From Geminicoccus sp. (GTDB taxonomy: Bacteria > Pseudomonadota > Alphaproteobacteria > UBA7985): a stretch of 64,000 bases of DNA. Below the pieces are notes generated by a model, which made no database searches, had not been told where the DNA came from, and saw only the letters and a program-made list of their open reading frames with translations. The stretch is from assembly GCA_002708995.1 (NCBI GenBank), contig PAPT01000032.1, forward strand, positions 1 to 64,000, read 5' to 3'. Shown here one piece after another: positions 42,941 through 52,388 of the stretch (positions are counted from its first letter, which is position 1; each line of letters begins with the position of its first letter). The position numbers and the translations under genes were made by a program.

Positions 42941-43654
42941 TCAGGGGCAGAGCATGCTGCGCTGACCGGAGAGATATTCCGCCGTGATCTGCCGCGCCCG
43001 GTCCCTGCCGAAGCTGCCGAAGTGGCCCGCGTGCATGACCGAAAGCGGCAGGTCGCAGAGCCGGTTCAGGCTCTCGATCATCTGCTCAGGCACCGAGTGA
43101 TAGAGGTGGTCGTAGAGCACCCCATCATAGAGGGCATCGCCGGTGAAAACAGTGCCCGTCTCCGCCTCCCATAGTGCCACCGACCCCGGTGAGTGACCGG
43201 GCAGATGCAGCACCTCAAAGTGCCGGTCGCCGAGGTCGATCACGTCGCCGTCGTCGACCATCCCGGTCAGCGGCGCTGGCTGATAGCACCAAGTATCGAT
43301 ATCGAAGTCATCGGATGGCCCCGCCCGGATCACGCTCGTGTCCAGCAGGTCGCAGACGGTGTTCTGCCGGGTGGGGTTGGCGAAGATATCAGCTTCCAGA
43401 CCATGGCCTAGCCGCTGGTCGAACTGGCACAGCCCACCGGCGTGGTCGTGGTGGCTGTGGGTGCAGACCGCCAGCACAGGAACTTCGGTCAGGCGGGCGA
43501 CAGCGTCGGACAGCGACCGCAGGCCGAAGCCGGTATCGATGATCAGGTCGCGGTCGCGGCCCCGGACGTGCCAGATGTTGCAGCGCCAGTCGGCCGAAAT
43601 ATCGGTCTCCAGCAGCCGGGTAACGCCGTGATCAAAGGACTGGGTCTCGAACAT
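42941..43654 (-). CDS. Metallo-beta-lactamase-fold hydrolase
   Basis: The zinc motif is CTHSHHDHAGG (HxHxDH type), and further ligands are in HLPGHSPGS, FTGDALYDG and VMHAGHFGSF. The ATG at 43654 is used because the longer frame upstream lies over the photolyase gene on the other strand. Such small MBL proteins are thiolester hydrolases or lactonases. The neighbours give no substrate. Confidence 0.83.
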   Translation of the reverse strand: MFETQSFDHGVTRLLETDISADWRCNIWHVRGRDRDLIIDTGFGLRSLSDAVARLTEVPVLAVCTHSHHDHAGGLCQFDQRLGHGLEADIFANPTRQNTVCDLLDTSVIRAGPSDDFDIDTWCYQPAPLTGMVDDGDVIDLGDRHFEVLHLPGHSPGSVALWEAETGTVFTGDALYDGVLYDHLYHSVPEQMIESLNRLCDLPLSVMHAGHFGSFGRDRARQITAEYLSGQRSMLCP

Positions 43655-43757
43655 CCGTAGCCATCCTCTGCGGTTCCTGCGTGGCAATTTGGCACTTTCC
43701 AAGCGCCCCGCGAAGCTTACCTCCCGCGCTAAGTCCGCTTCAACCCGCCCGGTATCC

Positions 43758-45074
43758 ATGACCCTTTCGCTCTTCGACGATGACCCAACGACCGCTGCCG
43801 CTGCCGCAACGGTGACCTCTGACCAGCCATTTGACCAGCCCTTCGACCCGAGGCCGGGGGCGGCCCGTGCGCGGCTGCAGGCCTTCCTGCCCCAGTCCGG
43901 CAAGCGCTATGCCGCGCAACGCAACTCCGACTTCGGCCCCGGCAAGCACCAGAAGGTGTCGGCGCTGTCGCCCTGGCTGCGTCGCCGGATCATTCTGGAG
44001 ACCGAAGTGCTCGAAGCCGTGCTCGGCGCACAGTCGGCCGCCAGTGCCGAAAAGTTCATACAGGAGGTGTTCTGGCGCGGTTACTTCAAGGGCTGGCTGG
44101 AGCACCGACCCGAGGTTTGGCAGCGCTATCGCCGCCGGGTGACCGACCTGCTGGGACAGCTGGAAACTGACGCGGCCCTGCGCGCGCGCTACGAGGAAGC
44201 GGTCGCGGGCCGGACCGGGATCGCTTGCTTCGACGCCTGGGCGCAGGAGCTGACGACGACCCACTATCTGCACAACCACGCGCGCATGTGGTTCGCCAGT
44301 ATCTGGATCTTCACCCTGCGACTGCCGTGGGAGCTGGGCGCCGACTTCTTTTTCCGCCACCTGCTCGACGGGGATGCGGCGTCGAACACCTGCTCGTGGC
44401 GGTGGGTCGGGGGGCTGCACACCGCCGGTAAGACCTACCTCGCCCGGGCTGCGAACATCCGCGAATACACCGCCGGTCGGTTCGACCCGGCAGGCCAGCT
44501 GGCGGTGACGGCGCCCGCGCTGGAAGAACCCGCCCTGGGGCCACGGACGCCGCCGAGCTTCGCCGACGCCGATCTGGCGGGGCGGCGGGTGGGCCTGCTG
44601 ATCACAGGTGAAGACTGCGCAGCCGAGGGGCTGGAGGCCGATCACCCCGGGCTCCCCGCGCCGGCCGCGCTGGCCGGGTGGAGCGCGCCCGTGCCCCGGT
44701 CCCTGCTGCCCACGGCACCGAGGGTCGAGCAGTTCACGGCGGGGGCGGTCGAAGGCGCGGTGCAGGCGGCTGAGGCCCGCCACGGGCTGGAAGCCCGCCG
44801 GCTGGGGTCGGAGGCATCAGCCTCCGCTGCAGAAGGCATGGCCGCAGCGCTGGCCGATTGGGCGCAGGCGCATCAGCTCGACTGTATTGTCACCGCTCGC
44901 CTGCCTGTCGGTCCGCAGCGGCAGGCCGTTCACCGCGCCATGCGTGGGCTGGCGACGCCGCTGGTCGAGCTGGATCGCCACTACGATCGGCTGGTCTGGC
45001 CGCACGCGCGGGCGGGCTTTTTCGGGCTGAAAAAGCAGATCCCAGGGATTCTGCGCGACCTCGGCATGCCCTGA
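43758..45074 (+). CDS. Cryptochrome/photolyase family protein with inverted domain order
   Basis: The first about 260 residues are the FAD-binding half: VFWRGYFKGWL, GRTGIACFDAWAQELTTTHYLHNHARM, and DGDAASNTCSWRWVGGLHTAGKTYL match the FAD-contact helices of photolyases. The second half (VGLLITGEDC ... ALADWAQAHQLDCIVTARLPVGPQ ... LVELDRHYDRLVWP) resembles the alpha/beta antenna domain, which in ordinary photolyases comes first. So this looks like a circularly permuted photolyase or cryptochrome. ATG 43758 (MTLSLFDDDP) is chosen; the stretch from 43689 overlaps the divergent gene. Confidence 0.72.
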   Translation: MTLSLFDDDPTTAAAAATVTSDQPFDQPFDPRPGAARARLQAFLPQSGKRYAAQRNSDFGPGKHQKVSALSPWLRRRIILETEVLEAVLGAQSAASAEKFIQEVFWRGYFKGWLEHRPEVWQRYRRRVTDLLGQLETDAALRARYEEAVAGRTGIACFDAWAQELTTTHYLHNHARMWFASIWIFTLRLPWELGADFFFRHLLDGDAASNTCSWRWVGGLHTAGKTYLARAANIREYTAGRFDPAGQLAVTAPALEEPALGPRTPPSFADADLAGRRVGLLITGEDCAAEGLEADHPGLPAPAALAGWSAPVPRSLLPTAPRVEQFTAGAVEGAVQAAEARHGLEARRLGSEASASAAEGMAAALADWAQAHQLDCIVTARLPVGPQRQAVHRAMRGLATPLVELDRHYDRLVWPHARAGFFGLKKQIPGILRDLGMP

Positions 45075-45089
45075 TCCGCCGCGCTTTGC

Positions 45090-46973
45090 CTAGCTGGTGA
45101 TCGCGTGCGGGGGCAGGTCCAGTGCCGGGTTCTGGTCGAAGAACCCCTCGGGCATCCAGTGCAGTGACGCGTAGACCACCGGCTGCACCGGCCAGTCTTC
45201 GGGCCGCGGCAGGTGGTGGAAGTTCATCGTGTACCAGACGACCACGTCTTCATCCTCCAGCGACCGGTCGGCCTCGACCCAGCGCGGCAGGCCATCCCCG
45301 CCCGGGTGCTGGTTGGGGAACCAGCCCGCAGGATAGAGCTGCTCGGGGTCATACTGGGTCGCCCAGAAGTGCTTGAACATGAACCCGGCCCGCTGCGCTA
45401 CGGGTGATTCCGGCTGCAGGTAGGGCAGGGTGTTCTGACCCGGTACCAGCCGGTAGGCGGTGTGCTGCCCCAGCGAGTTGGTCTGGCTGGTGTTGACAAT
45501 CTTCCACGAGCGCGAGCGGGCGATGTCGATCTCCCGCGCGGCCTCACTCTCCCGGCTCAGCGGGCGCTCGAAGATGTTCACTGCGTTGCCGTGCGGGTTG
45601 TCAGGCCCCAACGGAGCGGCCTCGAAATCCTGCTCCCGGACCGCGTTCTCGGGGCCGTCCACGCACATGTCGAAGCGGAAGTTGAAGGAGTGCTGGTGGA
45701 CGTGGCTGGCGATACCGGGCGCGATCAGCGCGCCGTACTTGGGCTGTTCCCCCGGCGGGACGGCGGTGGGGAAGGGGATGCCCGTTGCCTTGATTTCGGT
45801 GCCGATGGTGCCGTCCTGATAGAAGTACCAGAAGAAGCCGTAGACGTAGTTACCAATGGTGGCGATCGATGAAATCACCAGCCGCCGCGAGCGTACCGCG
45901 CGGAACTTGCCCGTGTGCGAGTCCGTGTGCTTCCAAAGCAGGCCGAAGTCTTCCTCGTGCATGCACACCGCGTTGCGGATCGCGGCCGGCTTGCCGTCCC
46001 AGTCGTGGGCACAGACATCGAAGTAGTGGATGTGACCGAGGCAGTCGCAGCCGAGCTTGAGGCTGTCCAGCGCGGTGCCGATACCATACTCGCCGGTATC
46101 GAAGGCATTGCGGCGGAAATTTCCGCCCGTCGGGTCACCGTAGGGGACGACCATCTCTGCCATCGAGGCCCGGTTCATGATCGGCCGCAGTCGCCCACCG
46201 TCCTCGTAGCCGATGTCGTGCAGCACCAGCCCCTCGCGCAGGTCAAAGCCCACGCGCACGTTCCAGCGTTGCCACCGCACCGCATAGCCATCGATCTCGA
46301 AGCTCGGCCCCTCGGGCTGGGTGATGTTGAGCGGCTTGACGTCGTCGCGCAGGCCTTCGCTGGGCCGGATCGCGGCCGTATCGGGGGGGAGCGGAACCAC
46401 GCCGAAGTCATCGACCCTCAGCACCGTGCCCGCGGCCAGATCCATGACCGGGTGCAGGTTGGCGATCGGGCGGCCGTAGCGGTTGTCACCGGCGTCATTG
46501 ATCACCCAGCAGTGGCAGTAAGCGATGCGCTTGCCTTCTTCGCCCTCAATACCGAAGTTGCCGGGCGCCCACGTCTCGATCAGTACGGTGTCGAGATCGG
46601 TGATGCCGCGCTTGGCCAGCGCCTCGACCACGCGCGGGTCGGCCTTGGCGATCTTGTCGCTGGCGTCGAACTCATCGGGTGGAATGCGCGCCTGAACACC
46701 CGGGACATGCTCCCACGACAGCAGCTTGTCCTGATCCAGATCGACCCGGCCGCGGAAGGTGCGGTTGCTCGCTCGCTCATAACAGCAGACGTAGGCACGC
46801 CGGGGCGGGACGGTGCCGCTGTCGTTGAAGGCAGCGCGCTCGGCGCGGCTGGGTTCATCCAACGTGATGGTCTCGAAGAATGAATTAGGGTCCAGACCAG
46901 CCTGCGCCCGGATGCAGGCAGCGGCGGCGGCGATTTCTTCGGCGAAGAGCGGTTCCAGTGGATGGTCAGGCAT
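45090..46973 (-). CDS. Copper amine oxidase (primary-amine oxidase)
   Basis: The 627-residue protein has the catalytic Asp motif NAFDTGEYGIG, the copper pair in HVHQHSFNFRFDMCVDG, and the cofactor site TIGNYVYGFFWYFYQDG. The cofactor motif is normally N-Y-(D/E)-Y; here the residue after the tyrosine that becomes topaquinone (Tyr376) is Val377. It would oxidise a primary amine to aldehyde, H2O2 and ammonia. No signal peptide is seen. It converges on the photolyase gene with 15 bases between. The amine theme fits the polyamine genes 10-20 kb away. Confidence 0.87.
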   Translation of the reverse strand: MPDHPLEPLFAEEIAAAAACIRAQAGLDPNSFFETITLDEPSRAERAAFNDSGTVPPRRAYVCCYERASNRTFRGRVDLDQDKLLSWEHVPGVQARIPPDEFDASDKIAKADPRVVEALAKRGITDLDTVLIETWAPGNFGIEGEEGKRIAYCHCWVINDAGDNRYGRPIANLHPVMDLAAGTVLRVDDFGVVPLPPDTAAIRPSEGLRDDVKPLNITQPEGPSFEIDGYAVRWQRWNVRVGFDLREGLVLHDIGYEDGGRLRPIMNRASMAEMVVPYGDPTGGNFRRNAFDTGEYGIGTALDSLKLGCDCLGHIHYFDVCAHDWDGKPAAIRNAVCMHEEDFGLLWKHTDSHTGKFRAVRSRRLVISSIATIGNYVYGFFWYFYQDGTIGTEIKATGIPFPTAVPPGEQPKYGALIAPGIASHVHQHSFNFRFDMCVDGPENAVREQDFEAAPLGPDNPHGNAVNIFERPLSRESEAAREIDIARSRSWKIVNTSQTNSLGQHTAYRLVPGQNTLPYLQPESPVAQRAGFMFKHFWATQYDPEQLYPAGWFPNQHPGGDGLPRWVEADRSLEDEDVVVWYTMNFHHLPRPEDWPVQPVVYASLHWMPEGFFDQNPALDLPPHAITS

Positions 46974-47092
46974 AGTGTCTCGGGATGCTGTGGGGTCAGA
47001 ACTGACAGGCCACCACGCTCCCCCGAACCGGCGCAGGGGTCAAGGGACGAGCTGGCGCAGGCAAGCGCGATGCGGGCTATGAGGATTTTGGC

Positions 47093-47881
47093 TCAGGTTT
47101 TCCACCCTGGCTCGAGCGCCTCGACCTTGCGGATCAGCGCAGGCCACTCTGGGTGACGCTGCTTTGCGCCGGCCTGGGCGGAGCCACCCTCGAACTGCTG
47201 TCGGCAGTTGACCATGATCGCTTCGGGGATCGGGATCACCCGGCCCGTCGCCATGGCTGAGAGCTGGACTTCGGTGTTACGGATGAAGGCGAGGTGCCGG
47301 ACGAAGGCCCAAGCGCAGTCGGGGCCGGCGGTGATCAGGCCGTGATGGCGAAGCAGCAGCGTGTGGTGCGCCTCGCCCATGGCCGCGACCAGCCTCGGCC
47401 CCTCGGAACCATCGAGCACGATGCCTTCGAAGTCGTGATAGCCGACGCGTTCGAAAAACTGGCAGCCCTCCTGGGTGACAGGCACGCAGGGAGCGTCGGT
47501 CGCCGACAGCGCCTGGCTGATGGGTTCGTGGGTGTGGATGATGCAGTGCAGGTCGGCGCGCGCGCGGTGCAGCGTCGAATGGATCGTGTATCCGGCCAGA
47601 TTGACCGGCCACGGGCTATCCGAAATCTTTTCACCGGACAGCGTAACCCGCACCAGATTGCTGGCCGTGATCTCGTCGTAACGCAGCCCGAAGGGGTTTA
47701 TCAGGAAGTCATCCGTGCCCGGGACCCGCAAGGTGATGTGATTGTAGACGATGCTGGTCCAGCCATAGAGCTCGACCAGATGATAGGTCGCCGCTAGCTC
47801 CAGTCTGGCCTGCCACTCGGCCACGTCCATGCTGCCCGGCGCCGGGGGAAGGTCGGCGATTGCGTCGAGGAACGTGCCCAT
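47093..47881 (-). CDS. Class II aldolase/adducin-family protein
   Basis: The zinc-site segments are CIIHTHEPISQAL and LLLRHHGLITAG; the N-terminal region GWTSIVYNHITLRVPG fits the family. These bind zinc and act as fuculose- or ribulose-phosphate-type aldolases or decarboxylases. The ATG at 47881 (MGTFLDAI) is used; the frame is open upstream to 48058 but lacks similarity. It lies behind the copper amine oxidase with a 119-base gap, possibly cotranscribed. Confidence 0.78.
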   Translation of the reverse strand: MGTFLDAIADLPPAPGSMDVAEWQARLELAATYHLVELYGWTSIVYNHITLRVPGTDDFLINPFGLRYDEITASNLVRVTLSGEKISDSPWPVNLAGYTIHSTLHRARADLHCIIHTHEPISQALSATDAPCVPVTQEGCQFFERVGYHDFEGIVLDGSEGPRLVAAMGEAHHTLLLRHHGLITAGPDCAWAFVRHLAFIRNTEVQLSAMATGRVIPIPEAIMVNCRQQFEGGSAQAGAKQRHPEWPALIRKVEALEPGWKT

Positions 47882-48100
47882 ATCAGTCACCTGCTTGCCA
47901 GTTTTGTGCCGTGTACGTGTGACACGAGCAGGCGGTTGCGCCAAGGCAGTTGCGCCTGCGGCGCTGTCCGCTGGGCTGCAGGCCCATTCTGATCTGACAG
48001 ATGTCTGGCGGGCCGCAGCGTTCTTCGCAGCCAGCGCAGTAAGCGATATGCTGCGCACAGCGGCGTTGGACCATCAGCGCCGGTCACAGAGGAATGTGGC

Positions 48101-48881
48101 GTGCTCCAGCTTTACTACTTTCCGATGGTAAGTCCGCCTGATCCTCGATGAGAAGCGGGTCGACTTTACCGCCCGGGTGCTCGACCGCGATGCGGGTGAC
48201 CTGCTCACACCCGACTATCTGCGCTTCAACCCCAATGCCGTGGTGCCGACGCTGGTCCATGACGGCCACGTCGTCATCGAATCATTGATCATCATGGCCT
48301 ACATCGACCATGCCTTTGTGGGACCGGCGCTCTCCCCCGGGGATCCGCTGGGCCGTGCGCGCATGCAGATGTGGATGAAGCAGGCTGATGAAAAGTATCT
48401 GCCCTCGATAGGCGCGGTGACCTACGGCACATTCCGGCGTCGGGAGATCCTCGAACAACACGGTGATCATCTCGAGGCCTACTACAGCGATATACCCGAC
48501 CCCGACCGCCGCGCGCAGCGCCGGTCCGTGGTCGAGCAGGGTATTCGGTCACCCCATGCCCGACAGGGTATTGTCACTCTGCAGCAGATGCTAGTCGACA
48601 TCAAAGCTGCCGTCAGCGATCAACCCTATCTATGCGGGGCGGCGTACAGCCTCGCTGACGCCTCGGTGACGCCCTTTGTCTCGCGCCTGAATGAGCTCGC
48701 GCTGGACTGGATGTGGGCGGACCTCCCCGGCGTGCGCCGCTGGTGGGACCGGATCCGGGCACGGGCATCCCTCGATGCCGTCTTCGGTGCCTTTCCCAAC
48801 CCGGACCGGATCCGCCGCCTGCGGGAAGCCGGGCTGGAGGCACGGCCAGCGGTCGAAGAGATCCTGTTAGGCGCGGCCTAG
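48101..48881 (+). pseudogene. Glutathione S-transferase disrupted near its N terminus
   Basis: A GTG at 48101 (AGAGGAA eight bases before) begins MLQLYYFPM, the normal GST first strand. The frame then hits TGA, while the remaining GST sequence (VRLILDEKRVDFTARVL ... NPNAVVPTLVHDGHVVIESLIIMAYID ... DQPYLCGAAYSLADASV) continues in another frame. The missing piece is the short SP-x-x-RK segment that carries the catalytic serine and helix start. A deletion of about 13-16 bases explains it. Internal starts after 48177 give a truncated protein without the active site. Confidence 0.7.
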
Positions 48882-49074
48882 CACCCGGCCACAGCCCGGC
48901 TCTCTGCTGCCATGTTGACGGGTACGTGATGGGACTCCTCGCCGGGCTGGACCGCTTCGATGAGGCGGGCCAAGTTGAGGTATTCGGGGAGAAGCTGATG
49001 GCGAGTTATCGGTTAATGCGGTCGCAGTACCGTGATGCTTGAACTGCCAACTGAAGCCATGGTGTGAATGTCGT

Positions 49075-50364
49075 TTATACCGATGGATTTTCTAATCGAG
49101 CTTCATTGATTAACCGGGAACTTCCGCGCCTCAATATGGTGTGAGTAATCGGGTGCGCTTTAGAGATGATAGTACCGTGGCGCACAACCGCCAGACGATG
49201 GGCGCGCAATCGAATGGCCTCAATTTTGTCGTCTGCCTGCAAAATAATGAAATTCGCATCGCATCCCTTCGCGAAGCCATAGCCAGATAGTCCCATGATC
49301 TTCGCTGAATTCACGGTCACTGCATCAAAACACCAATCCATATCGGCGCGACTAGAAAGCTGCCCAACGTGAAGCCCCATAAAGGCGACATCGAGCATGT
49401 CGGCCTTACCAAGGGAGTACCATGGATCCATCATGCAGTCTGAGCCGAAACCGACCGTAATTCCTGCATCGCGCAACTCACGAACACGGGTCTGCCCGCG
49501 GCGTTTTGGATAAGTATCGTGGCGGCCTTGCAGCATGATATTTATCAACGGGTTCGGAATCGCATGAACGCCGGCTTCTGCAATCAGTGGAATTAGTTTT
49601 GATACATAGTAGTTGTCCATTGAATGCATTGACGTCAGGTGTGATCCTGCAACTCGTCCCTGCAATCCCAGCCGCTGGGCTTCATAAGCCAGTGTTTCGA
49701 TGTGACGGCTGTGCGGATCGTCGCTTTCGTCGCAGTGCATATCCACCATCAGCCCCCGCTGTTCTGCAATCTCGCACAAGAGCCGCACACTTTTCGCCCC
49801 TTCAGACATCGTGCGTTCGAAATGCGGGATACCCCCCACCACATCTACTCCCATTTCCAGTGCTCGTATCGTGTTCTCCATGGCCGTTGGATCGCGGAGT
49901 AAACCGTCTTGCGGAAACGCTACCAACTGCAGATCAAGAATATCCTTAACCTTCTCGCGGACCTCTAACAGGGCTTGGACCCCCTTGAGTTCGTCATCAC
50001 AAGTGTCCACGTGGCTTCGAATGGCTCCGATACCCTTAGCCGCAGCTAAGTCACAATAATTCAACGCGCGCTCGATGATGTCATCTACTGATTGGATCGG
50101 TTTCAATTCACCCCATAGTCCGATCCCTTCAAGCAAAGTCCCTGAAACATTTGTGCGCGGGGTCCCAAGGGACAACGTTGCATCCATGTGAAAATGCGGG
50201 TCGACAAAAGGCGGAGATACCAGATAGCCCTCTGCGTCGATTGTATCCCTCGCCTCTCCGGTGATGTTGGCTTCGACAGCAACGATCTTTCCGCCGTTAC
50301 AGGCGATATCAACGCCTATCCGACCATCCGTCAGGTTGGCGTTTTTGACGATTAGATCGAACAT
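49075..50364 (-). CDS. Cytosine deaminase-like amidohydrolase
   Basis: The metal ligands are in DPHFHMDATL, SHVDTCDD, DMHCDESDDPHSRH and the catalytic Asp in GFGSDCMMDPW, all in the order of CodA-type deaminases of the amidohydrolase superfamily; length 429 is right. It would deaminate cytosine or a related ring compound in the cytoplasm. It is the last gene of the BMP-type transporter operon, 10 bases after the permease. Codons are more A/T-ending than in the neighbouring regions, suggesting import from another genome. Confidence 0.85.
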   Translation of the reverse strand: MFDLIVKNANLTDGRIGVDIACNGGKIVAVEANITGEARDTIDAEGYLVSPPFVDPHFHMDATLSLGTPRTNVSGTLLEGIGLWGELKPIQSVDDIIERALNYCDLAAAKGIGAIRSHVDTCDDELKGVQALLEVREKVKDILDLQLVAFPQDGLLRDPTAMENTIRALEMGVDVVGGIPHFERTMSEGAKSVRLLCEIAEQRGLMVDMHCDESDDPHSRHIETLAYEAQRLGLQGRVAGSHLTSMHSMDNYYVSKLIPLIAEAGVHAIPNPLINIMLQGRHDTYPKRRGQTRVRELRDAGITVGFGSDCMMDPWYSLGKADMLDVAFMGLHVGQLSSRADMDWCFDAVTVNSAKIMGLSGYGFAKGCDANFIILQADDKIEAIRLRAHRLAVVRHGTIISKAHPITHTILRRGSSRLINEARLENPSV

Positions 50365-50373
50365 AGCAGTCTC

Positions 50374-51315
50374 CTAGCGTTGACCTTTGAACCAAGGTGT
50401 CAGCAATGCTCTTGGATAATCTGCAGAGCGAGCAGCAATGACAAGGGCGACAATCGACAGAATATAGGGAGCCATTAGGAACACCTGGCCTGGAACGGCC
50501 GCTCCCATTTGGGTTTGTAACCGCACTTGCAGCGCGTCAAATGCCCCGAAAAGAAGCGCTCCTAGCAGCGCCTTACCCGGTCGCCAACTCGCAAATATGA
50601 CCAATGCGATACACACCCAGCCCCGTCCATTTACCATACCAAAGAAGAATGCATCGAAGGCCGACATCGTCAGAAAGGCTCCCCCTAAAGCCATAAGCGA
50701 GGAGCCGGCGGTAACCGCGCCAATTCTAAGCGCGAAGACAGACAGCCCTTGCGCCTCAACACTATCGGGGTTGTCACCAACAGCCTGTATTGCAATACCA
50801 AGCGCGGTGCGGTTCATGACGTACCAGACCGCCACGACCATGAACAACGCCAGCCAGGTCAGCGCGGTTTGCTGGAACAACACTGTCCCAAAAAAGGGAA
50901 GATCGGCCAACACAGGAAAATCCAATGGCTGGAACGGTTCGATCCTTGGCGGCGACGATACGTTAGGCAATGCTGTGCGGTAAGAGAAGTAGCTAACCGA
51001 GGTGGCGAACAGCGTGATCCCAAGACCACTTACGTGCTGAGAAAGTCCAAGGGGTACTGTAAGAATGGCGTGAAGTAATCCAAAGAATGCACCCGCCAAT
51101 GCCGCAACCAAAACACCACCCCAAAGGCCTGCACCCAGCCAGACAGCCAACCAGCCGCACATAGCGCCAACGACAAAAATCCCCTCAATACCAAGATTTA
51201 GGACCCCTGCTCGTTCGCATAGAAGCGCTCCGAGAACGCCAAAGATTAGCGGTGTCGCGATCCGTAAGGAGGCCGCCCAGAAGCTCTCGCTCAACAGTAT
51301 GTTAAGGATATCCAT
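50374..51315 (-). CDS. BMP-type ABC permease, second subunit (YufQ/NupQ-like)
   Basis: About nine hydrophobic helices with the branched-chain-type permease signature (GVLNLGIEGIFVVGAMCGWLA, GISLFATSVSYF-like LFATSVSYFSYR, FGMVNGRGWVCIALVIFASWRP). The ATG at 51315 overlaps the stop of the first permease by one base. It is part of a nucleoside/nucleobase importer with the ATPase and lipoprotein-like receptor. The AT-rich codon use is shared by the whole operon. Confidence 0.85.
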   Translation of the reverse strand: MDILNILLSESFWAASLRIATPLIFGVLGALLCERAGVLNLGIEGIFVVGAMCGWLAVWLGAGLWGGVLVAALAGAFFGLLHAILTVPLGLSQHVSGLGITLFATSVSYFSYRTALPNVSSPPRIEPFQPLDFPVLADLPFFGTVLFQQTALTWLALFMVVAVWYVMNRTALGIAIQAVGDNPDSVEAQGLSVFALRIGAVTAGSSLMALGGAFLTMSAFDAFFFGMVNGRGWVCIALVIFASWRPGKALLGALLFGAFDALQVRLQTQMGAAVPGQVFLMAPYILSIVALVIAARSADYPRALLTPWFKGQR

Positions 51316-52388
51316 CACGATGTCGTATTTCCTTTGTCGGCTCGGATGATGCGGTATTTGGCGATAAAACCTCCGATCAGAACACAAAGCAGCGACATCG
51401 ACACGACAAGGTCAGCAAGAAAAGACGAAACCCCCATTGCGCGGCTCATAGAGTCCGCGCCCACAAAAACCGAAGCAATAAAAATGGCTGCCACGACCAC
51501 GCCAATGGGAGAGAGACCTGCAAGCATTGCGACGACGATGCCAGTATAGCCAAAACCAGGTGAAAGATCCGCCGTTAGATAGCCCTTCAAACCGGCCACC
51601 TCACTAACACCAGCTAGGCCCGCAAGCCCGCCTGAGATAATAGCAACGCTATACAGTGATCGCTTCACCTTAATCCCCGCATGGCGAGCGGCGACAGCGT
51701 TTTCGCCGACTGCACGCAGCTGGAAGCCCCAAACTGAGCGCGCCAGCATGAACTGGGCTACGAGTGCGGCGATCAGTGCAATAATCAAACCGGAATGCAC
51801 GCGCATCCGGTCCATCAAGCGCGGCAACATGCCTTGATCCAACACGGGAGCGGATTGAGGCCAACCAAGGCCCATGGGATCTTGCAATGGTCCTTCAAGC
51901 ATCATTTGAACGAAGATCAGAATAATGAAGTTAAGCAACAGGGTGGTGACTACTTCATCAGCCCCGAACCGCGCTTTCAAGAATGTGGGTGCGGCCATTC
52001 CGGCCGCTCCAGCCGCTGCACCAAAGACGATAATCAACGGTATGAGTATGAACCCAGCAACATCAAATGCGCCGACACCAACCGCAACAGCAGCCATAGC
52101 TCCAAGATAAAGTTGACCCTCAGCCCCGATATTCCAGAGCTTGGCGCGAAAAGCGAGAGCAGCGGCGAGCCCGGTGAAGATCAGAGGTGTAGCGCGTGTC
52201 AACATTTCGGAGATGGCAAATACAGAGCCGAAGACGCCCTTGATCATCTGACCGTAGGCAGCAATCGGGTTTGCACCCGCTAATAGTAGGGGAATTGCCG
52301 CCAATGCGAGTGAGACAAACGCTGAAAGGACCGGGATTCCGAACTCAAACATTCGCGAGGTTTTACTTCTAGGTTCAATTCGGATCAC
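51315..52388 (-). CDS. BMP-type ABC permease, first subunit (YufP/NupP-like)
   Basis: The 357-residue membrane protein has about ten helices and the family markers TRATPLIFTGLAAALAFRAKLWNIGAEGQLYLGAM (shown in two short parts: TRATPLIFTGLAAAL and FRAKLWNIGAEGQLYLG). It pairs with the next permease and shares a four-base overlap with the ATPase stop. It imports nucleosides or nucleobases in homologous systems. Confidence 0.85.
   Translation of the reverse strand: MIRIEPRSKTSRMFEFGIPVLSAFVSLALAAIPLLLAGANPIAAYGQMIKGVFGSVFAISEMLTRATPLIFTGLAAALAFRAKLWNIGAEGQLYLGAMAAVAVGVGAFDVAGFILIPLIIVFGAAAGAAGMAAPTFLKARFGADEVVTTLLLNFIILIFVQMMLEGPLQDPMGLGWPQSAPVLDQGMLPRLMDRMRVHSGLIIALIAALVAQFMLARSVWGFQLRAVGENAVAARHAGIKVKRSLYSVAIISGGLAGLAGVSEVAGLKGYLTADLSPGFGYTGIVVAMLAGLSPIGVVVAAIFIASVFVGADSMSRAMGVSSFLADLVVSMSLLCVLIGGFIAKYRIIRADKGNTTS

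Noticed and set aside
48882-49074. 37-codon plus-strand frame at 48929 after the GST gene
   Set aside because: No ribosome site or family resemblance; the gap is otherwise empty.
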